Positions 8,728-17,858 of a DNA stretch of 64,000 bases are shown piece by piece. A model generated the notes under the pieces. The model was not told the DNA's origin, did no database searches, and was given only the letters and a program-made list of their open reading frames with translations. The stretch comes from Hydrotalea sp. (GTDB taxonomy: Bacteria > Bacteroidota > Bacteroidia > Chitinophagales > Chitinophagaceae). The stretch spans positions 62,001-126,000 of the forward strand of contig JAKRSC010000028.1 of NCBI GenBank assembly GCA_022402565.1. The letters run 5' to 3'. The position numbers and the translations under genes were made by a program. The stretch's first letter is position 1; every line of letters begins with the position of its first letter.

Positions 8728-8958
8728 ATGAAGCGATTGAGCGAGTTGGGTGTTGGACAAAGCGGGGTGATTGACTCATTTGAAAAAGATGAGATTTTTA
8801 TTAAACTCATGGAAATGGGTTGTGTTCCGGGAGAACCGGTAAAGGTGGAGCAAATTGCTCCCTTGGGTGACCCAATCTCAATTTCTGTTGCTGGATATAA
8901 TTTGAGCCTTCGTCTCAATGAAGCAAATAGTATTTTCGTTCAAACCAACGAACTATAA
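8728..8958 (+). CDS. Stand-alone FeoA domain protein
   Basis: 76 residues from ATG 8728. The pattern MKRLSELGVGQSGVIDSF, then LMEMGCVPGEPVKVEQIAPLGDPISISV, then YNLSLRLNEANSIFV is the SH3-like FeoA domain (G-x-P-G and LGDP.....G..LSLR). FeoA works with the ferrous iron permease FeoB, but no feoB is nearby, so the partner is unknown. I start at 8728 because a longer upstream reading frame would overlap ybeY and shows no domain. Its TAA is one base before the nadD ATG, so the two genes almost certainly form one transcript. Confidence 0.9.
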   Translation: MKRLSELGVGQSGVIDSFEKDEIFIKLMEMGCVPGEPVKVEQIAPLGDPISISVAGYNLSLRLNEANSIFVQTNEL

Positions 8959-8959
8959 G

Positions 8960-9535
8960 ATGGAAATTGGATTGTATTTCGGTTCCTTCAATCCCATTCA
9001 TATTGGACATCTCATTATTGCAAACCACGTTTTGAATCATTGTGCGGTTGATCAGGTTTGGCTAATTGTATCTCCTCAAAACCCACTTAAAAGCAAGCAG
9101 GGACTACTCAACGAATATCAGCGATTACATTTGGCAAAATTAGCAACCGAGGCCGATGAAAGAATTCGGGTAATGGATGTTGAATTTAAATTGCCCAGAC
9201 CATCCTTTACAATTGATACCCTTACTTATTTGTCGGAGAGGTATCCTGAATATACATTCAAGATAATTATGGGCAGCGATAGTTATCAAAACCTTCCTCG
9301 CTGGAAAAACCCCGAGCTCATCATGCGCGATTATTCTATTCTTGTGTACAAAAGACCCGGATTTGAGGTTGAAATACCCAAGGAACAAGAAACAAAAGTT
9401 AGCCTGTTGGATGCGCCGTATTTGGATATTTCAGCAACTCAAATAAGAACGTCCAGACAAGAAAAAAGAAGTATCCGCTATTTAGTACCAGAGGAGGTTA
9501 GGGAAGAAATTGAAAGAAGCGGATATTATCTATAA
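8960..9535 (+). CDS. nadD: Nicotinate-nucleotide adenylyltransferase NadD
   Basis: 191 residues from ATG 8960, just after the feoA stop. The nucleotidyltransferase motif GSFNPIHIGHL (residues 8-18) and the C-terminal DISATQIRTS (the ISxTxIR motif) identify NadD, which joins NaMN and ATP to give deamido-NAD. IIMGSDSYQNLPRWKNPE is also typical. An in-frame ATG at 8918 inside feoA would add 14 unconserved residues, so it is rejected. nadA, an earlier NAD-synthesis gene, lies 3.3 kb away beyond the putative origin. It converges with DUF2480 with 2 bases between the stops. Confidence 0.97.
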   Translation: MEIGLYFGSFNPIHIGHLIIANHVLNHCAVDQVWLIVSPQNPLKSKQGLLNEYQRLHLAKLATEADERIRVMDVEFKLPRPSFTIDTLTYLSERYPEYTFKIIMGSDSYQNLPRWKNPELIMRDYSILVYKRPGFEVEIPKEQETKVSLLDAPYLDISATQIRTSRQEKRSIRYLVPEEVREEIERSGYYL

Positions 9536-9537
9536 AA

Positions 9538-10050
9538 CTAGTTCGCCTTCTTTTTAAATACAGGAACCGTACTACAGGGTTCTCCGTACATGATGCTCTT
9601 GGCAACGGGCCTAAGCATAGAAGTAATATAGAAATATGCAGATGCCGGAATGGGCGTTTCGCCACACCCCTTAACCACAACACGTTGATCTGTATACGCT
9701 TTCTGATCCAATTGCTTTATTTGCTGAATTAAATAGGCTTCTTGACACTGCTCCTTATTACCAAAATGAACAAAGGTCGAAAATGGTTCTAAGTAGCTGA
9801 TAATCAGCATATAAGCCCAAACTGGGATTATTGCATCCACCGAACATGTAACCGCTACTATACGATCCTTGTATTGATTCCAGTCGTGCTCTTGCAATGC
9901 CTTGCGAAAATCCTTTTCCTTTAAAATCAATTCCATAAAGAGATAATCCTTGATGTCGAACACCAAGATTTCTTCTTTAGGCAAAAAGGTCTCAAGATCA
10001 AGGGTGATGAGCCCGCTTTCCGCAACTTTATTTACAAAGGTTTCTTGCAT
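9538..10050 (-). CDS. DUF2480 family protein
   Basis: 170 residues from ATG 10050 (MQETFVNKVAESG). It matches the Bacteroidota-restricted DUF2480 family: SGLITLDLETFLP, FDIKDYLFMELILKEKDFR, then VDAIIPVWAYMLI and VVVKGCGETPIPASAYFYIT near the C-terminus. The function is unknown. It is predicted cytoplasmic, with no signal peptide. A longer frame from 10137 adds 29 residues with no family resemblance. It sits between nadD (convergent) and the ppiD-like gene upstream on the same strand, from which a terminator separates it. Confidence 0.88.
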   Translation of the reverse strand: MQETFVNKVAESGLITLDLETFLPKEEILVFDIKDYLFMELILKEKDFRKALQEHDWNQYKDRIVAVTCSVDAIIPVWAYMLIISYLEPFSTFVHFGNKEQCQEAYLIQQIKQLDQKAYTDQRVVVKGCGETPIPASAYFYITSMLRPVAKSIMYGEPCSTVPVFKKKAN

Positions 10051-10138
10051 AACAACTAAAATCAGGTGTAAAATTAGGGAACAGATGTAAGGTGTCTGTT
10101 TCGCATTACGAAAGAAATATGGTGACTTGTATAGCAAT

Positions 10139-10167
10139 AAAAAAAGCTGCCCGAGAGAGCAGCTTTT
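10139..10167 (-). terminator. Rho-independent terminator of the ppiD-like gene
   Basis: AAAAGCTGC (10142-10150) pairs with GCAGCTTTT (10159-10167) across an 8-base loop. On the minus strand the stem is followed by a run of seven T (10139-10145). It lies 20 bases past the ppiD-like stop codon, on the same strand. Confidence 0.8.
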
Positions 10168-10186
10168 GAATTATGCGATTAGTAGA

Positions 10187-12277
10187 TTAATAAAACATAA
10201 ATCGGTTATCCTTAATGTTGGCTACTTTTTTGAGTGATTCAAAACCGCGGAATGCAGCCATTCTTTGAGATTGAATTAATCCTTGGCGAATATTATCGCT
10301 TTCGTTACCCAACATTGGCTTTGCAGCAATGGTTTTACCCTGAATAAAAAATACACCAGCATTACCAGCTATTGGTTTGCTTACTTTTGCTTGTAATTCT
10401 TTATTAAATCCGGCTCCAGCAACCTTCGATTCCGCACCAATACCAGGTATGAATGGAGTACCGAAACTTACACTGTCTGCCAATAAAACATCTGTATTGA
10501 AATTATTTGCTAATTCAGTAAGCGTATTTCCTTTTGCTTTTGCAATGATTTGTTGCGCTTTCTTTTCGTTGCGGATATAATTCTCCACCATGAATTTTGC
10601 ATCACCAACAGCTAGGCTTCCCTTTTTGTTAATAGCGGTAACCAAAGCAACCACATATCTATCACCCACTTCAATAGGTTCACTTACTGCACCATCCTTG
10701 CTTTCATATACCCAACGCACAAGCTGACGGCTATTACCTAATCCAGCAATGGTAAAATCATTTTTCTTGATATCAACCCCAAACATTGTTGGAAGATTGT
10801 TTTTCTCAGCTTCATCTTCAAACAACTTTTTGTTTTTTGCTTTAGCAGCAAATTGAGCAGCAGCTGTATTTGCATTACCAACAGTTTCGTTGCTTGCATT
10901 GATTTGCTTTCCTAAGTAAGCAATTTTATACGCTGGTTGAGGATTTCTATGTCCTAAAACTTCTATATAGTGATATCCAAAATTGGTCTTAACAACGCCT
11001 TTGGTACCTACAGGATTATCAAAGCTGAAGTCGTTGAATTCAGTCACCATTCTTCCTTGCTCAAAGAAATCGTACACGCCACCCTTATCCTTACTTCCCG
11101 CATCTTCAGAAAAACGAACACACAAATCATCGAATGACTGTCCGCTTTTTACTAAAGCAGCAATACTATCTGCAAGCTTTTTTGCTTCATCATCAGAGCG
11201 CTTTGGTTGCTGGGTAGCTGCATCTACAGTTCCAATTAAAATGTGACGAACCTTAGCGCTGTCTGGCCAAACTTTTGTACCCAATAATTTTGCCATAACA
11301 TAATTATCGCCATCTAAATATGGTCCAAATACTTGTCCAACAGATAATTTTAGGATAGAATCTTTATTAGGAACCTGAATTTTATTCTTACTAAAGTAAC
11401 TATCATAGAAAGGCATTTCAGAACCAACTCTTCCTAAAAAAGCCTTCGCATCAGACGTAGTTTGGAATTCACTTTTTAAAGCCAAAACTGCATTCAAGGC
11501 CTCTAAAGAATCCTGACTTGTTGGAGCAGCACTGAAATAGGTATATATGATGTTGCGTACCTCTTCTTCACGAGTATATTCCTTAGCTCTTTTCTTTATA
11601 TAAGATTCAATATCGGCATCGGTTACTTTGATTGAAGAATCGCTGATTGTTTGGTAGGGAACCATCACATATTCGAAACTGGCCGTTGCACTATTATCAG
11701 CCATCATTTTATCCATCATCCAAGAAGGTATAAAATCATTTTTTTGAACTAGGGCAACGAACTTATTTCTCTTAGCGTTTTCAAGAGCAGGCTCTATATA
11801 ATATTTAGCAATGGTATTTTGTTGCTCAGCATTTTTTGACTTCTTGATTTGGTCTAAAGCCTTTTTTGCATCCTCTACTTTAAAGATACCAGTTTCTGGG
11901 TCGGTAAATTCTTGACGAAAAGGTGAGTTTTCGCCAAATAAAACCTCATCCAATTCCTTTTTTCCCACTTGAATGCCCAATTTTTCAATTTCCTCTCCAG
12001 TAACCAAACGATCAACTTCTTGGTTCCAAACACCAGCTAAAATTTGATCACGCTGGAAGCCTTGAGCACCATACATTCTTTCTTGCATGCTCACTTTCTC
12101 CTCAAAATCGGCTCTCTCTATTTTCTGACCATTTACACTTCCTAAATCATTCATATCACTCATACCTCTTCCTCTGCTAAAAGAAGAATCTTGTAAAATG
12201 AAAGCAATCAATGCTAATGCAATAATTGCAAAAATGATCCAGGCCCCTTTGTCACGAATGCTTTGAATAACAGACAT
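10187..12277 (-). CDS. Membrane-anchored peptidylprolyl isomerase / foldase (PpiD/SurA type)
   Basis: 696 residues. A single N-terminal membrane segment (GAWIIFAIIALALIAFILQD, about 11-30) anchors a large periplasmic domain. Residues about 35-330 are the SurA/PpiD-like chaperone region (GSVNGQKIERADFEEKV, EYTREEEVRNIIYTYF). Residues about 335-445 are a parvulin domain: KVRHILIGT, SFDDLCVRFSEDAGSKDKGG, FGYHYIEVLG. It probably helps fold envelope and outer-membrane proteins. The gene starts at the left edge of the putative replication origin; its transcription moves away from that region. Confidence 0.93.
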   Translation of the reverse strand: MSVIQSIRDKGAWIIFAIIALALIAFILQDSSFSRGRGMSDMNDLGSVNGQKIERADFEEKVSMQERMYGAQGFQRDQILAGVWNQEVDRLVTGEEIEKLGIQVGKKELDEVLFGENSPFRQEFTDPETGIFKVEDAKKALDQIKKSKNAEQQNTIAKYYIEPALENAKRNKFVALVQKNDFIPSWMMDKMMADNSATASFEYVMVPYQTISDSSIKVTDADIESYIKKRAKEYTREEEVRNIIYTYFSAAPTSQDSLEALNAVLALKSEFQTTSDAKAFLGRVGSEMPFYDSYFSKNKIQVPNKDSILKLSVGQVFGPYLDGDNYVMAKLLGTKVWPDSAKVRHILIGTVDAATQQPKRSDDEAKKLADSIAALVKSGQSFDDLCVRFSEDAGSKDKGGVYDFFEQGRMVTEFNDFSFDNPVGTKGVVKTNFGYHYIEVLGHRNPQPAYKIAYLGKQINASNETVGNANTAAAQFAAKAKNKKLFEDEAEKNNLPTMFGVDIKKNDFTIAGLGNSRQLVRWVYESKDGAVSEPIEVGDRYVVALVTAINKKGSLAVGDAKFMVENYIRNEKKAQQIIAKAKGNTLTELANNFNTDVLLADSVSFGTPFIPGIGAESKVAGAGFNKELQAKVSKPIAGNAGVFFIQGKTIAAKPMLGNESDNIRQGLIQSQRMAAFRGFESLKKVANIKDNRFMFY

Positions 12278-12325
12278 ATAATAATATTGTAATTAGGTAC
12301 ATCTATCCCAAAATGGGATGGGACG

Positions 12326-12333
12326 CAAAAATA
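12326..12333 (-). promoter_or_regulatory. Likely -7 box of the ppiD-like gene
   Basis: The minus strand reads TATTTTTG, matching TAnnTTTG, 48 bases upstream of the ATG at 12277. The expected transcription start falls beside an inverted repeat ATCCCA-AAA-TGGGAT at 12305-12319, which may bind a regulator or form a leader hairpin. Confidence 0.5.
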
Positions 12334-12692
12334 GGGGAAATCCTTTTTCCACAACCTGTGTAAAAAAGTGAAGGAATAATATTTTAGAAACTGGTTTCTC
12401 CAATGATAGCAGACCTTGAACAGATTTTCCACATGCGTTTGTGGAAACAAGCATAAAGTGGTGAATAAATAGAAAATCCCATTATCCGAATTGTGAAAAC
12501 GAGTGGAATATCTTCCGTTTGAAATATGAGGATATTTTCCTAGTTGCCCTTTTTGTTAAATTTTTTTCCCTCTTAGTCTAACGTGGATTTCTGTTAATAA
12601 ACTTTTGTGGATTTGTGTATAGAATAAAGGCAACAGCTGTGGAAAACCACATTTTATATAAATATATAGAGCATTGATGGTGTGATTTATTA

Positions 12693-12701
12693 TGTGAATA
12701 A
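12693..12701 (-). other. Exact DnaA box
   Basis: TGTGAATAA is the reverse complement of TTATTCACA, an exact fit to TTATNCACA. It lies about 23 bases after the AT-rich tract 12651-12669 and about 23 bases before the likely nadA -7 box, in the densest part of the box cluster. Confidence 0.7.
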
Positions 12702-12723
12702 ACCAATTGCTGTAAAGGATAAT

Positions 12724-12731
12724 TACCTTTG
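12724..12731 (+). promoter_or_regulatory. Likely -7 box of the nadA promoter
   Basis: TACCTTTG matches TAnnTTTG. It lies about 95 bases upstream of the nadA ATG, leaving a leader of roughly 85-90 bases that spans three DnaA-box-like sites. DnaA occupancy could therefore affect nadA transcription. Confidence 0.45.
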
Positions 12732-12826
12732 TACCCTGTGAGTAATCAATTTATCAACATATTCACACAACTAATAATAGTAAGATTTTATAAATAAATA
12801 GATTATTAAATACAATTACCTGAGTT

Positions 12827-13834
12827 ATGAACATCGATATAGCAATTGAACAATTAAATAAAAGAGGCTATTTAGATTTAGAAGTTCCTGCTACGCTCGA
12901 TGTGTTTGCAGAAATAGAAAGATTAAAAGTAGAAAAGAACGCCATTGTTTTGGCCCACTATTATCAGGAGCCAGATATTCAAGATGTAGCCGACTATATT
13001 GGGGATAGTTTAGGATTGGCCCAAAAAGCTGCACAAACATCGGCTGATATGATTGTTTTTGCAGGAGTACATTTTATGGCAGAAACTGCAAAAATTCTAA
13101 ATCCTACCAAAAAAGTCCTATTACCAGATCTTAAAGCAGGCTGTAGCCTAGCTGACAGTGCTCCTGCTGGATTATTTAAAGCTTTTAAGGATAAGCATCC
13201 AGACCATCTTGTTGTGTCTTATATTAACTGTACTGCCGAAATAAAGGCATTAAGTGATATTATTTGTACAAGTAGCAATGCTAAAGCCATTATTGAATCT
13301 ATTCCAGAGGACCAACCCATCATTTTTGCACCAGATAAAAATTTAGGCGCTTATTTGAATAAACAAACTGGTAGGAATATGCTGTTATGGAATGGAGCAT
13401 GTATGGTTCATGAAATATTTAGTTTAGAAAAAATAACACGACTAAAAGTTCGTCATCCAGAAGCCAAGTTTATAGCCCACCCAGAATGTGAGGAGGCTGT
13501 TTTAAATTTGGCAGATTATATTGGCAGTACCACACAATTGCTAAAATACACACAGGAAGATTCAGCAAATTCCTTTATTGTAGCCACCGAAACAGGTATT
13601 CTGCATCAAATGGCTATTAGTAGTCCAAATAAAACATTTATTCCAGCACCACCTAATAACAGTTGTGCATGTAATGATTGTCCACATATGAAACTCAACA
13701 CGCTTGAAAAACTATATCTCTGTATGGAATATGAACTACCAGAAATTCAAATGGAGGAAACTTTAAGGGTACAAGCAAAACAACCAATTGACAGAATGTT
13801 AGAAATTAGTAAAAAAGCTGGCTTATTGGGTTAA
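12827..13834 (+). CDS. nadA: Quinolinate synthase NadA
   Basis: 335 residues. NadA condenses iminoaspartate with dihydroxyacetone phosphate to quinolinate, using a [4Fe-4S] cluster. Signatures include [20 protein letters not shown] (41-60), the three likely cluster ligands C106 (KAGCSLAD), C192 (NGACMVH) and C285 (NDCPHMKLN), and the substrate-binding HPE near 218. No nadB or nadC lies next to it. It is the first plus-strand gene to the right of the putative origin. The ATG at 12827 follows a long AT-rich leader and has no strong ribosome-binding site. Confidence 0.97.
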   Translation: MNIDIAIEQLNKRGYLDLEVPATLDVFAEIERLKVEKNAIVLAHYYQEPDIQDVADYIGDSLGLAQKAAQTSADMIVFAGVHFMAETAKILNPTKKVLLPDLKAGCSLADSAPAGLFKAFKDKHPDHLVVSYINCTAEIKALSDIICTSSNAKAIIESIPEDQPIIFAPDKNLGAYLNKQTGRNMLLWNGACMVHEIFSLEKITRLKVRHPEAKFIAHPECEEAVLNLADYIGSTTQLLKYTQEDSANSFIVATETGILHQMAISSPNKTFIPAPPNNSCACNDCPHMKLNTLEKLYLCMEYELPEIQMEETLRVQAKQPIDRMLEISKKAGLLG

Positions 13835-13874
13835 TCATCTTTCATCACAAATTCTACCAATCAGCAATCAAGGA

Positions 13875-15845
13875 ATGATTAACTTAGTACCGATGAACCC
13901 ATCGCTATTTAATAGAAGATTTTATTGTTTGTTTATATACCTAAGCTTCATCTGTTCTGTTGCATTAGCGCAGGATGCAAATGTTTTTTTTCAGAGAGCT
14001 ACCCAAAAACTGAATCAAAAAAATTATGCCGGAGCATTAGCTGATTATAATCGAGTAATTGAAGTTGATCCAGCTTTTGAGAATATTTATTTTAATAGAG
14101 GAATAGTAAAAAGGCTGTTGAAAGATTATACTGGCGCTCTGGAAGATTTAAATATTGCGGCCGAGGATAGCCCATTAGATGCAGACATTTACATGAACCG
14201 CGGTGTTGTTAAGGGACTATTGAATGATTTTAAAGGTGCGGTAGATGATTATTCGAAAGCGCTCGAATTAAACCCACAAATGGCTTCTGCTTATTTTAAT
14301 AGAGGTATCGCAAAAGATCAAAACAAAGATTATACTGGAGCACTACAAGATTATAATCGCGCTGCAGAGATGATGCCAACCAATGCCGATGTCTTTTTTA
14401 ACAGAGGTGTGGTAAAGGCAATTTTTGGCGACCCCGATGGAGCTATTAATGATTACACAAGAGCTATTGCATTACGTAATCAGTTTTGGAATGCCTATTT
14501 TAATAGAGGAATGGAATATGCAAAAAAGCAAGATAGAACGGCTGCGATTCGCGATTTTACATCATGTATACAATTTCAGCCAAGCTTTGCAAGTGCTTAT
14601 TTTAGCAGAGGTTTAGAAAAAAGTTATATGGGCGATTGTTCTGGTGCCATCAACGATTATACACAAGCATTGCGACTAGAGCCAAGAAACGCAGATGTAT
14701 ACTATAATAGAGCTATATGTCGTGCTCAAAATAATGATAGAAACGCAGCACTAGAAGATTATAACCGTGCTATAGAAATCAATTCAGATTTACCCAATAT
14801 TTTTTTCAATAGAGGAATTATTCGGAGCAACTTAAACGATTATAATGGCGCGATTATTGATTTTGATAAGGCTATAGCAAAAGACCCCAACAATGCCGAC
14901 ATATTTTATAACAGAGCTATTGCAAAAAGAAATACGGGAAATTATTCAGCTGCAGCTCCAGATTTTGATAGAGCCATTCAACTAAAACCCAATCAAGCCG
15001 ATATTTATCTCAATAGGGCTTACAACAAAAGCTTTCAAGGAAATTCGCAAGGAGCCATTGACGATTTTAGTAAAGCAATAGGTATGAATGCTAATTTATG
15101 GGATGCCTATATTGGAAGAGCCCAGGAATATGAAAAGAAAGAACAGTGGCGCCAGGCTGAAGAAGACCTGAATAAAGTAATCACACAACAAAGTAGAAAT
15201 GCGTATGCATATTTTGTAAGAGGTTTAATAAAGGCAAAGCAAAGAGACTCATTAGGAGCAATAGCCGATTATACTACATCATTAAGTATCCAAAACAATA
15301 ATGCCGATGTTTATTTTAATAGAGGTATTGAAAGGAGTAAACAGAAAAATTATAGAACAGCTATAGAAGATTATTCAGCAGCCATTCGAATTAATCCACG
15401 ATTAGCTGGTGCTTTTTATAACAGAGGTATTGCAAAGGCTGCACTAAATGATTTTAATGGTGCTTTACAAGATTATAATAGAGTAGTGCAATTAAATCCT
15501 GATGCAGAAAATATTTATTTCAATAGAGGAATAGAAAAAAATAGAACCAATCAGTTTGCTGCCGCCATTAACGATTTTAATATGGCTCTAAACAAGGATC
15601 CAGAAAATCCTGATATTTATTTAAACAGAGGTATTTCTAGAAGTTTATTAAAAGACCACAGAACAGCAATTAGTGATTATAGTAAGGCTATAGAAATAGA
15701 TGCAGAGCATGCAGAGGCGTATTATTATAGAGCTATTTCAAGAAGGGCGGTTGGTGAATTAGCAGGAGCATGTGAAGATGCAACAAAGGCACTTTCTTTA
15801 GGCAATGATAAGGCTCGTTTTATGAAAGCAGAGCTTTGTAAGTAA
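13875..15845 (+). CDS. Secreted tetratricopeptide-repeat protein (about 17-18 TPRs)
   Basis: 656 residues. A signal peptide (YLSFICSVALAQD) is followed almost to the end by TPR units of 34 residues built on the pattern YFNRGIAK...DYxGALxDYxRAIELNP. About 17-18 units are recognisable, some with a 2-3 residue variation. The chain is therefore likely a periplasmic superhelical scaffold for protein binding. The partner is not evident. An alternative ATG at 13893 gives a more usual signal-peptide n-region. It begins 40 bases after nadA and ends two bases before the VOC gene, so it leads or joins a run of plus-strand genes to 18707. Confidence 0.9.
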   Translation: MINLVPMNPSLFNRRFYCLFIYLSFICSVALAQDANVFFQRATQKLNQKNYAGALADYNRVIEVDPAFENIYFNRGIVKRLLKDYTGALEDLNIAAEDSPLDADIYMNRGVVKGLLNDFKGAVDDYSKALELNPQMASAYFNRGIAKDQNKDYTGALQDYNRAAEMMPTNADVFFNRGVVKAIFGDPDGAINDYTRAIALRNQFWNAYFNRGMEYAKKQDRTAAIRDFTSCIQFQPSFASAYFSRGLEKSYMGDCSGAINDYTQALRLEPRNADVYYNRAICRAQNNDRNAALEDYNRAIEINSDLPNIFFNRGIIRSNLNDYNGAIIDFDKAIAKDPNNADIFYNRAIAKRNTGNYSAAAPDFDRAIQLKPNQADIYLNRAYNKSFQGNSQGAIDDFSKAIGMNANLWDAYIGRAQEYEKKEQWRQAEEDLNKVITQQSRNAYAYFVRGLIKAKQRDSLGAIADYTTSLSIQNNNADVYFNRGIERSKQKNYRTAIEDYSAAIRINPRLAGAFYNRGIAKAALNDFNGALQDYNRVVQLNPDAENIYFNRGIEKNRTNQFAAAINDFNMALNKDPENPDIYLNRGISRSLLKDHRTAISDYSKAIEIDAEHAEAYYYRAISRRAVGELAGACEDATKALSLGNDKARFMKAELCK

Positions 15846-15847
15846 AC

Positions 15848-16231
15848 ATGTTACTGGGTATTCATCATATTGCCATTATTTGTTCTAACTATGAAGTTTC
15901 TAAAAAATTTTACACAGAGATATTAGGTTTAACTATTGTACAAGAAGTGTATAGAAAAGAGAGGAACTCATATAAGCTTGATTTATCTGTACAGAATCAA
16001 TACATAATTGAACTCTTCTCCTTTCCTAACCCCCCAAAGAGACCAAGTAGACCAGAAGCCGCAGGATTGAGACATATTGCATTTAAAGTGCATGATATAG
16101 AATCTGTTTGCAAGAGCTTACAAGAAAAAGGAGTAATAGCCGAACCAATTAGAATAGACCCATATACACAAAAAAAATATACTTTTTTTCAAGACCCCGA
16201 CGGATTGCCAATTGAATTATATTCTGAATAA
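15848..16231 (+). CDS. VOC (glyoxalase/bleomycin resistance) family protein, YaeR-like
   Basis: 127 residues with the two beta-alpha-beta-beta-beta halves of the vicinal-oxygen-chelate fold. The first is GIHHIAIICSNYEVSKKFYTEILGL, with metal-ligand candidates at the His pair. The second is AGLRHIAFKVHDIESV followed by FFQDPDGLPIELYS, where the final Glu is a usual ligand. Length and sequence resemble the small YaeR/SMU1112c-type proteins of unknown substrate. The start is two bases after the TPR stop, pointing to translational coupling. A glyoxalase I role is possible but not shown. Confidence 0.9.
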   Translation: MLLGIHHIAIICSNYEVSKKFYTEILGLTIVQEVYRKERNSYKLDLSVQNQYIIELFSFPNPPKRPSRPEAAGLRHIAFKVHDIESVCKSLQEKGVIAEPIRIDPYTQKKYTFFQDPDGLPIELYSE

Positions 16232-16249
16232 AAAGAGTACATTCACAGT

Positions 16250-16663
16250 ATGTCAAACACTGTACGAAATATTCTTATTACTATAGGTGGCTGGATAGCT
16301 GGTAGCCTTGTAAATATGGCCCTAGTAAATACCGGTAATATGTTAATTCCTCCTCCCGCAGGATTTGATTTAAATACAATGGAAGGGCTTGAACAAGCCA
16401 TGAAACTCATGGAGCCAAAGCATTTCGTTATGCCTTTTTTGGCCCATGCACTAGGAACACTAACAGCATCTTGGCTTATAGCAAAATATGCAGCATCAGC
16501 ACATATTTGGTGTGTTGCGGTTGCAGTCTTGTTATTTTTCTTGGGTGGGTTTTATATGACTACTATTTTGTCGGCCCCAGTGTGGTTTGAAATGACAGAT
16601 TTGTTAGCAGCTTATTTTCCCATGGGTGTTCTGGGTTATTTGTTAGGAAGAAAAAAGAAATAA
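16250..16663 (+). CDS. Small integral membrane protein
   Basis: 137 residues with four hydrophobic segments: about 8-28 (ILITIGGWIAGSLVNMALVN), 57-77, 84-104 (WCVAVAVLLFFLGGFYM) and 115-133 (LLAAYFPMGVLGYLLG). No conserved catalytic motif is seen, and the function is not recognised. It lies 18 bases after the VOC gene and two bases before the esterase gene, so it is probably cotranscribed with both. Confidence 0.7.
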   Translation: MSNTVRNILITIGGWIAGSLVNMALVNTGNMLIPPPAGFDLNTMEGLEQAMKLMEPKHFVMPFLAHALGTLTASWLIAKYAASAHIWCVAVAVLLFFLGGFYMTTILSAPVWFEMTDLLAAYFPMGVLGYLLGRKKK

Positions 16664-16665
16664 AA

Positions 16666-17838
16666 ATGAAAAGGCATATAAGCGTTGTATTGCTGGCCTG
16701 TTGCATATTGGGCTTTGCTCATGTTGTTCATGGACAAAAATTCGAAAGTTATAGACTCCTTGGTGATACCATTTGGAGTTCAACCAATTTGGGCTATGAA
16801 AGACCGCTACAAATTCATGTACCATTAGAATTTCAAAAAGAAAATAAGCAGAGGAAGTACCCTGTTATTCTAATTTTTGACCAACAAAACAAAAGAGCGT
16901 ATCAATATTTATTATCAACTATTGATTATTTAACCAGTGTTGATCAAATGCCTGCTTCAATTATTGTTGGGGTTCAATCGAATGAGTTATATAGATATTA
17001 TGAAACACAATTGATTCAAGCAGACCCCTCTGCAAAGGGCGAACAAAACGAACAATTTATTATGCATGAATTGTTACCTTGGATACAAAAGAGTTTACAA
17101 GGATCAACATTTACATTGTTAATGGGCCATTCTAGATATGGATTTTTTACTACACATCTTTGGCAAAAATATCCTGCAAAAATTCAGGCCTGTATTGCAT
17201 CAAGCCCATTCTTTTTGCAAGAAAATGTGAATTTGGTTGATTCTATGGAGAACGCAATTAAGAAAAGCAAATCCCAGGCCAATCATAGATACTATAGCTT
17301 TGGAATAGGAAACGATTATCCAGACGAGTATAAAAAAATGACCGAGAAAATTGCGTCTTACAAACTCAATAACCTGCATATTAAAGGTGACCTATTCCAA
17401 GAAGCCGACCACCACGCAACCCCCGGCCTTTTAGCCAATCAGTCGCTTTACAGGATCTTTGAATATTGGAACACCAGTCAAATTAAATATTTCAAAAATT
17501 CATCTGCACAAAAGGACGTTTTAAATAACAGCATGAAAGAAATAGAACAGCACTATGGTAGCGCATTTTCTTTTTCTTTAGGAACAATGAACGGAAAGGG
17601 CTGGGATTATTACGGCAAAGAGCAATACCAACAAGCAATAGATGCCTGGACAATGGCAATTGAATATTATTCGTCATTTACAGAGTTTTACCTTTTTATA
17701 GCGGGCGCATATAAAAAGCTTGGTAAGCCATACATAGAGTGGATAAACAGATTTAAAAAAGAATTGCCCAAATCTGAATTTTATTCTGCTGAAGAAAAAA
17801 AGCAGTTGTTAGATGAACTACAACAAGAGGGTTATTAG
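16666..17838 (+). CDS. Secreted alpha/beta-hydrolase (esterase D-like) with C-terminal helical repeat
   Basis: 390 residues with a signal peptide (LLACCILGFAHVVHGQ). The core resembles Fes/esterase-D-like hydrolases: RPLQIHVPLEF, YPVILIFDQQN, QFIMHELLPWIQKS and a nucleophile elbow MGHSRYG (Ser in GxSxxG). DHHATPG near residue 245 may supply the catalytic His. The last 110 residues contain one or two TPR-like helices (GWDYYGKEQYQQAIDAWTMAIEYY). That combination recurs in Bacteroidota esterases. The substrate is unknown. Confidence 0.85.
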   Translation: MKRHISVVLLACCILGFAHVVHGQKFESYRLLGDTIWSSTNLGYERPLQIHVPLEFQKENKQRKYPVILIFDQQNKRAYQYLLSTIDYLTSVDQMPASIIVGVQSNELYRYYETQLIQADPSAKGEQNEQFIMHELLPWIQKSLQGSTFTLLMGHSRYGFFTTHLWQKYPAKIQACIASSPFFLQENVNLVDSMENAIKKSKSQANHRYYSFGIGNDYPDEYKKMTEKIASYKLNNLHIKGDLFQEADHHATPGLLANQSLYRIFEYWNTSQIKYFKNSSAQKDVLNNSMKEIEQHYGSAFSFSLGTMNGKGWDYYGKEQYQQAIDAWTMAIEYYSSFTEFYLFIAGAYKKLGKPYIEWINRFKKELPKSEFYSAEEKKQLLDELQQEGY

Positions 17839-17858
17839 TTGAAAACAAGGGTTACATA

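Larger units (their letters stand above)
12334..12815. other. Candidate chromosomal replication origin (oriC)
   Basis: The 549-base gap between the divergent ppiD-like and nadA genes has no gene. Scored against the DnaA box TTATNCACA in both orientations, ten 9-mers have at most one mismatch: 12345-12353, 12357-12365, 12425-12433, 12460-12468, 12614-12622, 12638-12646, 12693-12701 (exact), 12737-12745, 12751-12759 and 12759-12767. Further weaker copies occur at 12440 and 12606. Two very AT-rich tracts (12651-12669 and 12781-12815) could be unwinding elements. Coding polarity changes from mostly minus to mostly plus here. The dnaA gene is not in the window, which is common in this phylum. Confidence 0.75.

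Noticed and set aside
8226-8918. Longer ybeY from ATG 8918
   Set aside because: The 86 extra residues have no family resemblance and overlap the divergent feoA gene; ATG 8660 gives the usual YbeY length.
13875-15845. DNA-level tandem repeat array
   Set aside because: The repetition is TPR protein repeats with divergent codons, not a non-coding satellite or CRISPR-like array.
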